Of a stretch of 64,000 nt of DNA, positions 14,001-25,330 are shown in pieces. This DNA is from Ceratothoa steindachneri (lineage: Eukaryota > Arthropoda > Malacostraca > Isopoda > Cymothoidae). Location of the stretch: the NCBI GenBank assembly GCA_963969495.1, contig OZ018317.1:221968735-222032734 (forward strand), read 5' to 3'. The notes under the pieces were generated by a model, which saw only the letters and a list, made by a program, of their open reading frames with translations, made no database searches and was not told where the DNA came from. The first letter of the stretch is position 1. Each line of letters opens with the position of its first letter. The position numbers and the translations under genes are program-made.

Positions 14001-15101
14001 AAAAATTATTTGAAATGGTATACTGGTTGATAGTAAATACTTGGAGGAGAGGTGGTAAATGTTATGCTAATATGGCTGTCGGCAGTAAACATGCGACGAA
14101 GATAGAGCGTAGGGGTCGTTGTCTTTACATTTTGTAAAAAAAGAATAAAAAGTTGAAAGTGGTAGTTGATGGTAAAGGAAAAAACAAGAAAAAGTGAGAA
14201 AAGGTAATAAGATGAGGGATTAAAAAGGTTTGCCGGATCACCGGCCTTCTCCTTAATTGCAAAGGGGTATTTTAGGTTTATGGCCTTTGGGAAGGCCATA
14301 GAGGAAAACTAAACTAGAAGAGCTGCTTGGGCAAGGAGGCGTACAAAGATCAAAGTTTATTATAAGAACAGAGTTTACAGAATTGAGTATGTTACATATA
14401 AGTAAAATAAATACATTTAAGCAAAACAAATTCGATTAATAGTGGTGAATATACACACAAAAAAAAGGAGAGCAGAGAAGGAAGAGGTACGTTGAGAAGT
14501 AAGAAGAGCGAAACTCCAGGAACTGTGGAGATCATCGATCCTTTTTATTCTATGTACATAGTTATTATATTTATTTCAGTTATATAAAAAAAGTATCATA
14601 TCGAATTGTTACACATTATTTATTTTGTTTTATCTTATATTTTATTTCTTATTTATACATTTAAAATTTTAATTTTTGAGTGATTTTAATTATTACTTTA
14701 TTTTACATTGCATTATCTCTTATTACTCATTTACTTTCGCTTTGGATTAATACCGTTATTTTATTCTCTTTGTTACATTTCTTTAACTTTAAGTTTATAT
14801 TATTTATTGCTAGTTTATATTATATCCTTTTACTTATTTACTTTATTTTAATACCTATATTTTATACACTTTATTTTTTATACGTAATTTACGTTCATTT
14901 ATTATTCTATTCATGTTTTCGATTATTTTATTTATTTCTACCATTTCCAATATTTCACAATTATAACTTTTGCCTTATTCTGTTTATATTATTTCACATT
15001 AGTAATTCACTTTCACTTTAATTTATTATCATCGTTTTATTCACATCTTATTTTCACTTTTCGTTTATTATTCACTTTTTCTCGGACACTTATTTGGCTA
15101 C
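14001..15101. other. Unassigned AT-rich region
   Basis: 14560-15080 is very AT-rich (TTTATT/TTTATAC words), which explains the Phe/Leu/Tyr-rich ORF at 14680-15021. A minus-strand reading at 14200-14299 (FPKAINLKYPFAIKEKAGDP) may be a leftover of the same Penelope element, but I cannot confirm it. Confidence 0.4.
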
Positions 15102-16417
15102 CTAAGAGGTCTTTTGTCCCTTCTTAATTATCTTGAACACATTCAGGTTCAGTGTATGGATGCAGGAGTCCGCTATGTAAAATGTGCCTTCCTCCAGCAG
15201 TCCTGTTATTTCCTTCGGTGAGTAGGGTCCCTCGTGGGTCCATTTGAATTTGCCCATTCTTATTCCTTCCGTGAGTTGTTCGGTGTTTCCTTTCGGCAGT
15301 CTGCTTACTGGGGATCCAAAGACCTTGAGGGACACGTCCGCTGCGTTAAAGAGGTATCCCATCTCCAGTATTTCCTTCTTTTCTGTGAGGGGAACTCCTG
15401 GGTACTTTAAGATTTCCTTGTCCTCCTCCTTTGCTTCTGTTATAGGGGTTTCTTTTTCTTCGTCCTCTTCGGTTTTATTTTCCTTCTTTTTTCTATTTTT
15501 TCTTCTTCCGGGACTTCTTTGGGTTTTCATTTTTTGCACTTTCTTCTTCTTCTGTCGATTCCTCTTTGTCTGTAGTTTCCTTTTTCTTTGCTTCTTGCTG
15601 CTCGTCGGTGAATTGTATTTTGAGGATTTCGTTGGAGGCAATGTTCGGCTGGAACCATAGTTTCTTTCATTTTTAGAAGCTGATCTAACTCTCCGGCAAA
15701 CGCGCCGGGAGAAGCCAGATTTTTTGGCCAAACATTATCATGGCCATTATTTCGGTTCCTTCCTTTGGCATGACCAGTTTTGACGCGGTTCCGGTGTTCC
15801 TTGGTGTGGCTGCATCAAGGTGGGACTTTGCTCTTGCCTCCTCTTCCTTTTTCTACTTCTCTTTCTTTTCTTGAATCGCCTTTTTTTCGGATGGGGCATC
15901 CCATTGCCATGGCTTTGTGTTCACCACCGCAGATGATGCATTTCGTTTTTTCGGCTCTGCATTCTTTCCATCCGTGACCGAATCCGGCTCAGTTGGGACA
16001 CGCCATCTCCTTCGCGAGGCATTCTCTGGTTTGGTGCTACTCAACCGCGTAGAATTTAAGGCAGCTCTCGATGGAGATAAATTCTTCGGTTTCAATTTGT
16101 TTGGGGGATACCCTAAGAGAGAACCCTAAAAGTCCGTTCTTCTTTGCCCGACGCGCCATCTCGATGTTGGAGAAAATTACCTTTACTATATTGTTGACCT
16201 TCCCCAATTTTTTTACTTTAGTTATATTGGCCCATTTTTGTTTATCGGACAACTCGGACTTAATTTTCTCAAAGGATTTATCCGTGAAGAAGGGGTCAAG
16301 CCGTCGAAGGATGATGGTTCGTTGAACGAGGATCTCGTACGGGATGATCGCATCTAGTCCAAATTTTTTCAGGCATTTAGTGGCCTCTTCTGATACGAGC
16401 TTCTCCACGTCTTGCAT
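15102..16417 (-). pseudogene. Non-LTR retrotransposon ORF1 (gag-like)
   Basis: Three overlapping minus-strand readings form one broken ORF1. 16417-16037 gives an RNA-binding-like domain (MQDVEKLVSEEATKCL to ESCLKFYAVE). 15980-15840 gives zinc-knuckle-like sequence, GHGWKECRAEKTKC then IICGGEHKAMAMGCP. 15731-15102 gives a Lys/Glu-rich low-complexity linker and a C-terminal domain ending KIIKKGQKTS. The CCHC-type 'C..CGGEH.A...GCP' signature is usual for ORF1 of Jockey/I/R1-type non-LTR retrotransposons in arthropods. The protein would bind RNA in the retrotransposition particle. At least two frameshifts are needed, one of them near the Cys motifs. No ORF2 follows: the element stops in AT-rich DNA at about 15.1 kb. 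Confidence 0.75.
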
Positions 16418-16641
16418 GTTATCGCAAATGCTCGCGTAACCTGAAGGCGTTTTGAGGAAACGAATGAGGGAGAGTAGAACATTCCAAATACGAACTTATT
16501 TAGTGGGTATCATCAAACGAACTTGAATCCCGAACTTGGATTCGTGTAGCAGAGAAGAAATATTTGTTCCAACTTGGAACACTGGTGACCCCGCAAAAAT
16601 CAATCAATCTCTTTGCTTGCTACAAGCCTCAACCCCTTCTC

Positions 16642-16644
<3 letters not shown>

Positions 16645-16719
<75 letters not shown>
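16645..16719. repeat. (AT)n microsatellite
   Basis: About 75 bases of pure AT; ORFs on both strands across it are artefacts. Confidence 0.98.
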
Positions 16720-16721
<2 letters not shown>

Positions 16722-17933
16722 AACTATAGATGTTAAGTTTATCACTCTAAAACTATTTGGGTCCTCTTTGCTTTCCTTCTTAAAAAAATGGACACTACAT
16801 TCACTCGTTTCCAATTAGGTATTTCTCCGAATTCTACTGTTCTAATATACATCTTCTCAAGAATACTTCATTACATTCCATCCTACTTTTTTAACTAAAT
16901 TAGAATAGATAATGCCAGGTTGAGGGGCGTTGTTAATAATTAACTCAATTACAAGCTTTTAATAGCGTTCCTACCTGTACAAATGGTATTCAACATCTCT
17001 TTTCCCGACAGAGAAGTACCATACATTTAACTCTTCTGATAGACTTTAGCAAATACTGAATTAAAATGATCATTCAGTACCAAAAGAATTTCTTGCTCCG
17101 GGCAAATCAAAGGATTTTATCTATTTCTAAGTGTCGGGAAATTGTGAATTTCATTAGATGAAAGACCTTAAGCTCTGCCACCGGTGAGAATTTGACATCC
17201 CTCTTTCTTCCCATATCGTGTTAAGGGCCAGGTGATCATCGGTATTTTAAATTTCACTTAAAGCAAAATTGGGGGTAAATGCGACTTGCAATGAAAAGTA
17301 AAAATGAATTTAAATTCGAACTTCTATTTTTAACTATATTTCATCTAGGTATCTCTTATTGAGCGCCTAATTGTCATTTGAAGTGCCATTTTGACTGGAA
17401 CGCAAGTTCTGAATTACAATAAAATGATGCAACATTTTCCTTATGGCAAAAAATATGCAAACATGGAGTTAAAGGACAGGTGGAGAAATTGCCCTGTACA
17501 GGCGGAGTAAGGCTCCTATTCTCTAGTCCTGGGAGCCCCTATGTAAAATTCAGCATAACTTAATTAACTACTTTTTTTCTAATTCATAAACTTCAAGCTC
17601 ATAAGAGAAACAAGCTATGATGGCTTTTTCCTGATAAATGGTTTAAACAAACAACATTTTTTTTCAAGTTTGTTGAGAAAGCAACACAAATTTTCCTAAA
17701 TAAAAATCCTTGTGTAAGAGAATTAGGTTTTAATTCTCACATTTTGTATCAACTATAACTATAAACACAAAAATAAAATATAATTGGCCTAATTTAAGAT
17801 AATTATTTTAATGCCCAAGAATTTTTTAAGAAAATAACGTAGATGAAAAATGGAATCACGAATATTAATTTACACAGAAATATAACGAAAAAAAACTTTT
17901 TATAGGATTAGACTATGTATAACTATCCTTCGT
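16720..17933. other. No gene recognised
   Basis: AT-rich sequence with no coding similarity, inverted repeat or tandem structure that I could find. Confidence 0.4.
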
Positions 17934-18055
17934 GTACTACCTGGACAGCCCAAGCGGAACCCTAAGGTTCCGGAAAATCTCGGTGGAGAAACGCGTACTA
18001 CCTGGCCAGCCCAAGCGGAACCCTAAGGTTACGGAAAATCTCGGTGGAGAAACGA
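17934..18055. repeat. 61 bp tandem duplication
   Basis: Two copies of a 61-base unit beginning GTACTACCTGG and ending GGTGGAGAAACG, at 17934-17994 and 17995-18055. They differ at only about three positions. The unit contains CCCAAGCGGAACCCTAAGGT. Function unknown; it borders the CTAAC-rich tract directly. Confidence 0.9.
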
Positions 18056-18380
18056 TGCCATAACGTAACGTTATGTAACTAAACTTGTCCAAACCAAATC
18101 TATCCTAACCTTACCTACCCTACACTACCCTATCATAGCCAAACAAGCCTAACCCATCGTGACTTACCTAACTAAACCCAACCTAAGCTAACGTAACATA
18201 AGCAAACCAAACCAAATTTAATCTAAGCGAATTAAACGAAACTAAACTGAACAAAACTGAACAAAACAAAACATATCCCAACTAAACTTACCCAATCATA
18301 CTATAAAATAAATTAGGTTAAAATAAACAATAAAACCGTAAGTAACTTAACCAAAATAAACTTAGCCAAACCTAATCTAA
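18056..18380. repeat. CTAAC-rich degenerate repeat
   Basis: Strongly strand-asymmetric stretch, almost devoid of G, made of CCTAAC/CTAAAC/CCAAAC words with roughly 5-base spacing. This fits decayed (CCTAA)n, the complement of the arthropod telomeric TTAGG repeat, but the words are too diverged to be certain. A similar tract is at 52801-53240 on the same strand. Confidence 0.6.
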
Positions 18381-18869
18381 GAGAAAAAGGCTTATACGAC
18401 AAGTCAAGTCTCCTCCAGTAATCTCTCAAAAGCAACGGCGCCTTCAGAGCATTATGCGGTCAACAACCAGCAAAAATCTGTCCGCAGAAAGGCTAAGACC
18501 ATCTCGTGAGGCTCTTTACTTCAAAGAGGGGTCCTCACGTTTCCTTCGAGTGAGACCTGAGGGGTATTTCCATCAATGAATTTGCCACGGACTATGGGCC
18601 AACCGGGGAGAGCTTCGGAGGCTCGTATCTTTCCTCCCACTTCTATTTTTCTGTCTTCAGGGGACCATGTTTGGCAAGTGCCTCCTCACTATACTCCAGG
18701 GGTATAAAAATTTTGCACCCTTAGCAACAAGGGATTAGTGCCGGGCAGGCAGATGAAGAAGTTACTTCCGAAATGATATCTTCTTTCTTTTACTTTCTAT
18801 AAATGCCTCGTGTCAGGCAGTCGCAGGGTAGCTACACCTAAATAAGAGGTATACTATTAGTTCAGCGTA
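18381..18869 (+). other. Unassigned, possible 5' part of non-LTR element
   Basis: The region before the first recognisable endonuclease block. GC content is higher than the surroundings, similar to the element that follows, so it may be its decayed 5' region. I cannot read a protein in it. Confidence 0.3.
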
Positions 18870-19260
18870 GATTACATCTTCACCCAATATCGATGCGACC
18901 GAGTTCCTCCCCGTCATGACACAGTTTTCGAGGCCCTTTATCCTCTCTGGAGACTTGAACGGGAGCCAACCACCAAACGGAGACTACCCGATAAATTTCA
19001 GTGGCTTTGTCCTTGCCGACTTGATCGAAAAGCCCGAGTTCAGTGTCCTAAATGTCGATGAATTATTTCACCGCTGTTCGAGAAACGTTTAATTTTCTTG
19101 CCTCGATCTATCCCTGTGCTCTTGGGATGCACAGCATGATTTTGAGTGGAGATGGTTGATGACCTTCATGGTATTGATAGGTCTCACATCCAAATATAAT
19201 TTTTTTAGCCGCTGCCTCCTATCCCATTCCCGAAAACTCACAGTTGGTCGTTGTAAAGGG
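18870..19260 (+). pseudogene. AP-endonuclease domain of non-LTR ORF2
   Basis: One frame reads FILSGDLNGSQPPNGDY, then GFVLADLIEKPEFSVLN and, after a stop, CLDLSLCSWD. These match the family pattern 'F.L.GDFN..H..WG', 'G..L..LI....L..LN' and 'S.IDLSLCS' of APE-type endonucleases, which nick the target DNA to start reverse transcription. The catalytic Asp and Asn of GDLN are kept. The final 'SDH' motif is not readable. Confidence 0.75.
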
Positions 19261-19613
19261 CGTGGTCATCCGCATTTCAGGCAATGACTGATATTTCTGT
19301 ACTAGTCGAGTAGTTTAGGTTGGTTGATTAAGCCAGTTAGTTCTTCTCCGGTACCCTCATCACTGGGGGCTTGATTACCATTCCAAGAACATTTTAAACG
19401 CCATCCGCCTTCTTGGTGGTCGATCGAGTGTAGGATGGCCATTATATAGTAGTGATATATGTTTATATGCTCAATAAGTGCTGCCCGAACGATTTTCCTG
19501 TAGGTCAAGGTTGTCGAGTGATGGCTAGTTTCCAGGATGTTTCGAAGGATGTCCGCCACTTTTCTTACCTAGCATAAGCGTTTTCAGTTACCGAGAAGGG
19601 CCATTATTCAGAC

Positions 19614-20300
19614 ATGAAAGCGTGTCAAAATGATTCGGGAACAATTCGCACTGAACACCTCTCTAGTCGTCCGGGAGGACAGAACTGGAAACTCCGATTG
19701 GCATCCAAGGAAGTATCCTTCACGACCACTTTCTCAGCACTCTCTAGACGTGATGCTGCTCCACCAAAATATATTGCATGTCGTAGGCTCATTGAAGACC
19801 ACCATCTCTACTTTACCAACAGTTGCGTGGAATTCTTCAACGACCTCTTTACGCTAAGTGAGGTGCGTTCCTCTCTCGTTTCATACGTGGATACCGCCCC
19901 TGGTTTCGACAAAATTACGGACGCCATGCTTCGATACTTAGGTGAGCAAAGCACGAAATTTCTGTTAGCTTTGTTGAACAGGATCTAACGGTAGTAATCC
20001 TAACAGATTTGTGTCGAATGGCTCGGGAGCTTGGTTTTCGCAAGCGGTGGAGATATCTCTATATCACGACTATTTTCCACCTATTTTATCTAACTTCGTG
20101 CGTGTGCAGGTTGATAGAAGAATTGCTTAACACTAGATTAACACATTTCCTGGGCAGAATATGCCACCATTTTCTTGGACAGAATATGCCTCCATTTTCC
20201 TACATAGTAGAGATTTCCCATGTTTCAATCCACGCCGGATGCTCTGTTACGGCTGGAAAGGCTCTCTGCAAGGCCTTCTCTCAAGAAAAATATGGAAATA
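19614..20300 (+). pseudogene. Reverse transcriptase N-terminal (fingers) region
   Basis: Frame 19614-19988 ends with FTLSEVRSSLVSYVDTAPGF followed by DKITDAMLRYLGEQS, the RT segment before motif A (usual form 'FTL.EL..AL....TAPG.DGI.Y.ML..L'). The ORF at 20009 gives LTSCVCRLIEELLNTRL (usual 'LTSC.CKL.E.M.N.RL'). A TAA at 19986-19988 and a frame change separate them. The domain is then cut by the Tigger insertion at the point where SQEKYG is read. Confidence 0.85.
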
Positions 20301-20955
20301 GAGTCGACTTTCGGCTATTCGCAGTTCGTCATCCGCGCCTTCAACTATCCGTTGAAAATTTGTGTGGGGGGGGGGGAGGCCTTAAAATTGAAAATTTGTG
20401 CCATTTCCAGACATCCGCGGAAACCTACATACATAGTCGTAAAACGTAAGTGTTGGTTGGCTGAGACGGGATGATTCCAGCCAATCAGCGTTCAGATCTC
20501 ACTCGCTCGACTACAGTATGTAGAGTATATGTACCGATTTCCCACGCTCCATTCAGTACGCTTGTGTCCCTCGTGTGTGAGCGGTGATTTGTGTATTTGT
20601 CGTAATTTTGCGTGTTTTATTTCTTGTTTTTCAATCTAAAACGTTTTACACCCTGAATAAGTGTGCCAAGAAAGTGATGTGTTTGGAGGAGAAGGCGAAA
20701 GTGTTAGATAGGTTGAAAGAAGACAAGGTGAGTAAACATTATACAATAAAATAATTTAATGTGTTCTTATACTTTAGTTCGTACTGTGTTTGTATGAACA
20801 TGACAAAACATAACTGCTTTAATTAATATGGAGATCGTATTACGATGTTTGGGAAGGGCTGAGGGTGTTTGGGGGGTAGCGTCAACTATTCGCGGTTTTT
20901 AAATATTCGCGGGGGTTTGTGGTCCCTATTCCTCGCGAATATGGGTGATCGACTG
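20301..20955 (+). mobile_element. pogo/Tigger-like element, internally deleted
   Basis: Bounded by TA on both sides (20299-20300, 20956-20957). The ends carry related words: GAGTCGACTTTCGG on the left and, reverse-complemented, CAGTCGATCACCCATATTCG on the right, the characteristic start of Tigger terminal repeats. At about 655 bp it is far below the 2-3 kb of autonomous Tiggers. It still holds a short CENP-B-like N-terminal segment. It sits inside the RT of the I-type element and must be younger than it. Confidence 0.8.
20661..20727 (+). pseudogene. CENP-B/psq-like N-terminal fragment
   Basis: The plus strand reads AKKVMCLEEKAKVLDRLKED, close to the start of CENP-B N-terminal (psq helix-turn-helix) domains of pogo/Tigger transposases ('LSLEEKL.IL..L..G'). 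It is followed at once by AAG|GTGAGT, an ideal splice donor, at 20727/20728. The expected ATG is missing and the rest of the domain and the DDE core are deleted. Confidence 0.6.
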
Positions 20956-20956
20956 T

Positions 20957-21560
20957 ACCCCATGGTGATACGGTGACATGGAAACCTTCCACATCATGGG
21001 AGCAAGAGGACGCCTCCAAATATTTTGGTTGAATTTCTACAACGTCATTAATTCCGCTTAAGAGTACGGAGAATTCTCCTTGGTCAAATGGAGCCAGACA
21101 AGGCCTTCCCTCATGTAAGTGTTCTGTTACACTCTCTTTGACTTGATGGTTTCATTTCGGCGATATCGATTGATTTCTTCAGAAGGCTCTATGTAGATTA
21201 CCTTTCAAACTCATTTTGTGCGCTCAGATGTCAACTCTGAATCATCGACCCCAAAGTTATTCCTAGCCAAATCGCACGGGTTTCGGTATCTTTGGCAAAG
21301 ACAAAAGTAGTTTAATTCTGCCTCCATTCACGGCTTCAACCTGACCCGGGGTTAGGCCTAAATGTGATTTGCATGGATGTGGTTATGGTATCACCGTTTC
21401 CTTTGGAACTTATTTTGTTTTCAACCGACAGCTCACCTCTGAGGCCCATATTTGCAAGCTTAGGGACTCCAGTACCCGAACCAATGAACATTCTTCGTTT
21501 CATGAGGTTCAGCACTCGAGTTGCTGATAGAGCTACTACTTAAATTTTTTTACCGCTTTT
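20957..21560 (+). pseudogene. Reverse transcriptase palm region, decayed
   Basis: Immediately after the Tigger, one frame reads YGDMETFHIMGARGRLQIFW, matching 'W.YGIL..L...G..G.L..FI' after RT motif A, and continues to EYGEFSLVKWSQTRPSLM. Stops follow about every 30-60 codons and the YVDD box is not readable. Downstream of 21230 only short matching pieces remain. Confidence 0.65.
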
Positions 21561-22049
21561 TTGTTTGTCTGCAGCTAAAATACCGATGCGAGTTTATCAC
21601 ATCCGTTGCCAGGTTTGAATTGCGGGAAGTGGATGCCATCCTCCAAGGGGTCTCGTTCCGGTGTCCTGTGCCTTCCGCATGTGGCCTATTGAGAGCTTGC
21701 TTGTTGATGCCAAGGAAGTGTACCTTGTCTTGTGCCATGAACATGGTATTATGTGTTTGTACGCGCAGGCCTAGCGTCTGCCTCAATCGATAACGGCTCT
21801 CAATGCACCCGCGGCACATCTAGACGCTGCTTATTCCGTCGAGAGACTCCACTCATACCACAAGCCTTTTGAATTTAGGGCTAAGAAATTCCCTGGAGAG
21901 TGTTGTGTAAATCTCGACTATTTGTCGCCATTCCTCTTCTCCTAGAGCTTCTACAGTGCCCAGAGCCCACTTTCTGTCGCGCTTCATCCGTGTCACTGTA
22001 CTTGAATGGTTCTAAGTCCATAAAGTGGGTCGGCTTCCACATCATACCT

Positions 22050-22700
22050 CTTTGTGAAGTCAGCCTGGCTTTACTTGGCGCTGACTATGTCTTTACTACC
22101 GAGCACTGGTTCTAATACAGCACATTGTATGAGAGATAACGCGTTGTACCTTGCTTGGAGACCGGATAATGATCTATACCGACTAACAATGGGCCCTGAG
22201 GTCTCTCTGGGCATGGAATCTCTGCCTTCCCTAGTTCGCGGTATCTTTAACACTACAGTTGACCCGAATTGCGCGGATGTTGATATTATCTTCTTCTGGG
22301 TTCCTGAACAAGTAGGGATTGCGTGGAATGAGCGCATCGAGGAGGGCACCAAAGAGTCCGTGTGGACTGGTTGACCAGACCAGCGTTTCACTCTGCGCCA
22401 CACTGACTGCATGACATAAATCGCGTTAGCCATCCGGGCGGTCGGTCAAAGAAGGTGTGAGGCGACTGACGGGAATTTAGAATTACATGCTACCATGCCG
22501 CGACTGTTCTCGTGGATGTACCCCCTACTTACCGCGGCGGCTCAGGTCGCTTTCTATCTTCTTCGAATTGTGTACACTCGCAAGAAGCACCACTCTTTGA
22601 TGAAGCACTCTCCTGCATCTTACTGCGACGACACCGTTGTCCCCCAGTCTGTTCGGCACATTCTTGTTCAATGTTCCACTCTGGGAAATCTCCGCACACG
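22050..22700 (+). pseudogene. RNase H and C-terminal region of non-LTR ORF2
   Basis: The frame ending at 22374 gives VDIIFFWVPEQVGIAWNERI, the RNase H C-terminal block (usual 'W(V/I)P.H.GI.GNE.AD'); the catalytic His is Gln here. The next frame (22495-22704) reads ASYCDDTVVPQSVRHILVQC, the Cys/His motif that follows RNase H in I/R1-type elements ('C..C....T..HIL..C'). No intact ORF joins them. Confidence 0.75.
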
Positions 22701-23095
22701 TTAACCTGTCACACTATTGGGACGAGCATGATCCCTGCAGCCTATCCCTTGTGCTCGGGACTGGTTCGTACACACAAACTTGTGGACTCATGGATTTTGT
22801 GAAGGAGGCTGGCCTCCACCATTTTATTTTACTCTCTTTGGTGTTGGTCGCATGCTCCGGTTCCGGAAGGAGGCGGGCCTCCCCCGATGCCGGACTGTGC
22901 TTCATTCTTTTGTTTCTTGTTTTTACATGGGGGGTGGGTGCTTCTATTTTTTTGTGAAGGGTTTTCCATTTAGTGTTTTTATTGATTTGGTTTACATTTT
23001 TTTTAATGCAGCTTAGTATTAGGCCTAGAAGTAATTGCGATGACTTGCGCCCTTGTAAGTAGTCGCTAGATGGGAGCTATTAAAAAAATATATCG

Positions 23096-24694
23096 TGGTG
23101 CTTCACAATCTAGGATCCTGGGACGTGTTAACCACGAATAGAAAGAACACGGATGATGAGAACCCACAATAAAAAGAACCACGAGTGAAAAGAACTCATA
23201 TGGATCCAACCCCCGTGTGCACACTTATTACAACACTCCCTGAGGAAACCTTCCGTCATTTCAGCGCCTCCTATCTGGGTCACGTCGCTCACCCAAATAG
23301 GCGGAAGGACAACGCCGTAGAGAGAGATTAAAGGTGACAAGGACTACGTAAACATCATTAGCCTGAAATACTGGGGTGGGGGGTACGAGGGAGTTAAAAT
23401 TGGGGATAGGTCTAGGACAGATGATGAAAAGAAGAGAACAGGAATCGCAAAAAACTACAAAACAACCCTCGTTAACCATCGCAATGGGAGAAAAGATGCC
23501 CATAAGTATCAATGTGTACTCACAAGTGCGAACTAAGGTTTTCATAAACATGGTAAAAGTCATTAAAAAGTACGAACAGATGTACTAAAAATATGAACCC
23601 TGACACTGACAAGAACATGCGCATTCATAAATATGAACAAAGACTCGAAATTATGAAGAGTTCTTCCGGGAATTCCCAGAAATCCGTTCGTAAATAGGAG
23701 TTAGGTAAGCCGAACGTACGAACTCACAACCTAATTACACAGAGATTAAAATCGTGTAGTAAGTAAATGTATGAAAATCATACATACACACGTAAGTGGA
23801 TAAGTGTTTGTGTCCAATAGCGCCAGACGTGGTCTACTGTTGCCTGCCCCTCCCCACTGGGTCCCATCAGCCCCATCAATCACGCATTCAGGGCAATCAG
23901 TAACCCAGCCCGAGGGATCTGGGAAAGTCTTAGGGTGCCTTAGGGACGCTGGCCTAGGGGACAACATGCAAATCTCGTCAACGGCGACACACTGAAAGGC
24001 ATCCCTGAGGCCCCGACGGAATGTAATTGAACCTCTTCTGTTTTCCCGCGGTTACTGGTCATGGATACAGGTTGACCGAGACCTTAATCAGAACTTTCGA
24101 GTACTTGGACTCTTTGGCAAGTACTCGCAGGTATTTATTTTGTAGTTCTAGAGTCGTTATGACTAGTGAGTTTTGAGTAAGCCTGGAGTGATTGGTGGCT
24201 CTTGTTTTTTTTCCTAAATAGGCAAGGTTCTCTTGGGGGAGCAGGGCAAGGGGTTCGTTTTGTAAGGATCGCACCCGGTTCTGTTGCTACCCCAACACAA
24301 CATTTATCTCCGATTGAATCTTAATTATTATTACCTGTTCATTTAAGATGAATGAAAAGGTAAAAGAAGAGAAATGGTGAAAAGGCTATAATGAGTACAG
24401 AATGAGCACAGTATTGCTTTGGTCGTTTCGTACCATACGAAGCCACTTTTAATGGTGACCTACATTTTAAAGCTGGGTCCGAACCAATAGTAGGCAAGTC
24501 TGTAGCCTCAAATGCTGGGTCCGGGTGGAAACAATAGTCCTTGGAGTCGATTCCAAGGAGATAGGAATCCAGGGTGAAGCCAAGACCCCTTATAAGCATC
24601 TTTAGGAAAAAGAAACAACCAACGATAGTATTAATCCTACAACCTTCTGGGTAATTGATAGTTGTCTCAAGATTGACTTAAGAACGATCCCTTA
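23096..24694. other. Unassigned, with weak minisatellite
   Basis: From about 23500 to 23740 the words GTACGAAC, ATATGAAC and GTACGAACTCAC recur at irregular spacing, resembling the better array at 29990-30745. The rest shows no gene or repeat that I can name; the overlapping ORFs at 23261-23588 are unsupported. Confidence 0.4.
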
Positions 24695-24800
24695 GATTCC
24701 CCGTTTGAATGGACGGGGACAGGATCCCTCCCCTCCCCCTGTCAACGGGATCGATGCCTCCGCTGGGGGGCGCAGGTTTCTTAACCACTCGGGCTATTTT
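24695..24800 (-). repeat. tRNA-derived SINE-like fragment
   Basis: On the minus strand TAGCCCGAGTGGTTAAGAA looks like a tRNA A box (Ser/Leu type), and about 40 bases on GGCATCGATCCC resembles a B box with a changed start. No cloverleaf with a clear acceptor stem can be drawn, so it is a pseudo-tRNA or SINE head rather than a tRNA gene. Confidence 0.35.
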
Positions 24801-25330
24801 CCTGCGTCCGACGGTCGTGTAATGGTGGGGTGTTAAATGAAGGGTCGGGGTTGGGTAGACGATGGATGCGTAACACAGAGGCAACGGATCCGGGCGGAGG
24901 AAAGCGACGCGAAAACGGGTTCGGGGAAAAAAAAACACGCAATCGATAACCAATGTGCACGAAAAAGTGTACATGTGCGGGATTTGGGGATTTTGAAGGG
25001 CGATGTAGGCAATGGCCAGAATAGAGGGATGGATCGTTTGATGAGAAAGGGAGGTAATAATTAGGAGGAAGGGATAAATTGAAGGAGGATGAGAAAAAAA
25101 GGTGCAATTATGGTAGAGTAAGGGTAAGTCCCTATATAGCAATAACAGGCGGAAAAAAGGAAGAAATGAAGAGATAAAAATGAGGAGGAGAAGACGTGTA
25201 CATAAAGCAGACACTCCATTATTGGGCTGAGGTGGATTCGAACCGAGGTCGTCACGTTTCCCGAAATAACGGAATTCCGGAATGACGCGCGAGGCCTCCT
25301 CGTAAGCGCCGCATTATGGAATGACGCGGC
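24801..25330. other. Unassigned, with isolated B box
   Basis: No protein recognised. On the minus strand GGTTCGAATCC at about 25233-25243 is a perfect B box, and CGCTTACGAGGAGG about 60 bases upstream is a poor A box, so another tRNA-derived SINE is possible. Confidence 0.3.

Larger units (their letters stand above)
18870..23095 (+). mobile_element. I/Jockey-type non-LTR retrotransposon, decayed
   Basis: Blocks of one ORF2 appear in order on the plus strand: AP-endonuclease (about 18870-19260), RT fingers (19840-20300), RT palm (20957-21560), RNase H (about 22050-22375) and a C-terminal Cys/His region (22495-22700). A possible A-rich 3' end lies near 23083-23095. The presence of RNase H points to the I-group rather than to CR1 or RTE. 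The copy is nearly full length for ORF2 but full of stops and frameshifts. A 655 bp Tigger-like element is inserted in the RT. Confidence 0.82.

Noticed and set aside
14680..15021. 113-codon hydrophobic ORF suggesting a membrane protein
   Set aside because: T-rich DNA gives Phe/Leu/Ile/Tyr by composition; no start context or family.
15244..15660. 138-codon plus-strand ORF rich in Phe/Ser/Leu
   Set aside because: Antisense shadow of the Lys/Glu-rich linker of the minus-strand ORF1.
18056..18380. True telomere or chromosome end
   Set aside because: Repeats are too diverged and followed by 45 kb of further sequence; at most an interstitial remnant.
22071..22433. 120-codon minus-strand ORF
   Set aside because: Antisense to the RNase H region of the I-type element; no similarity of its own.
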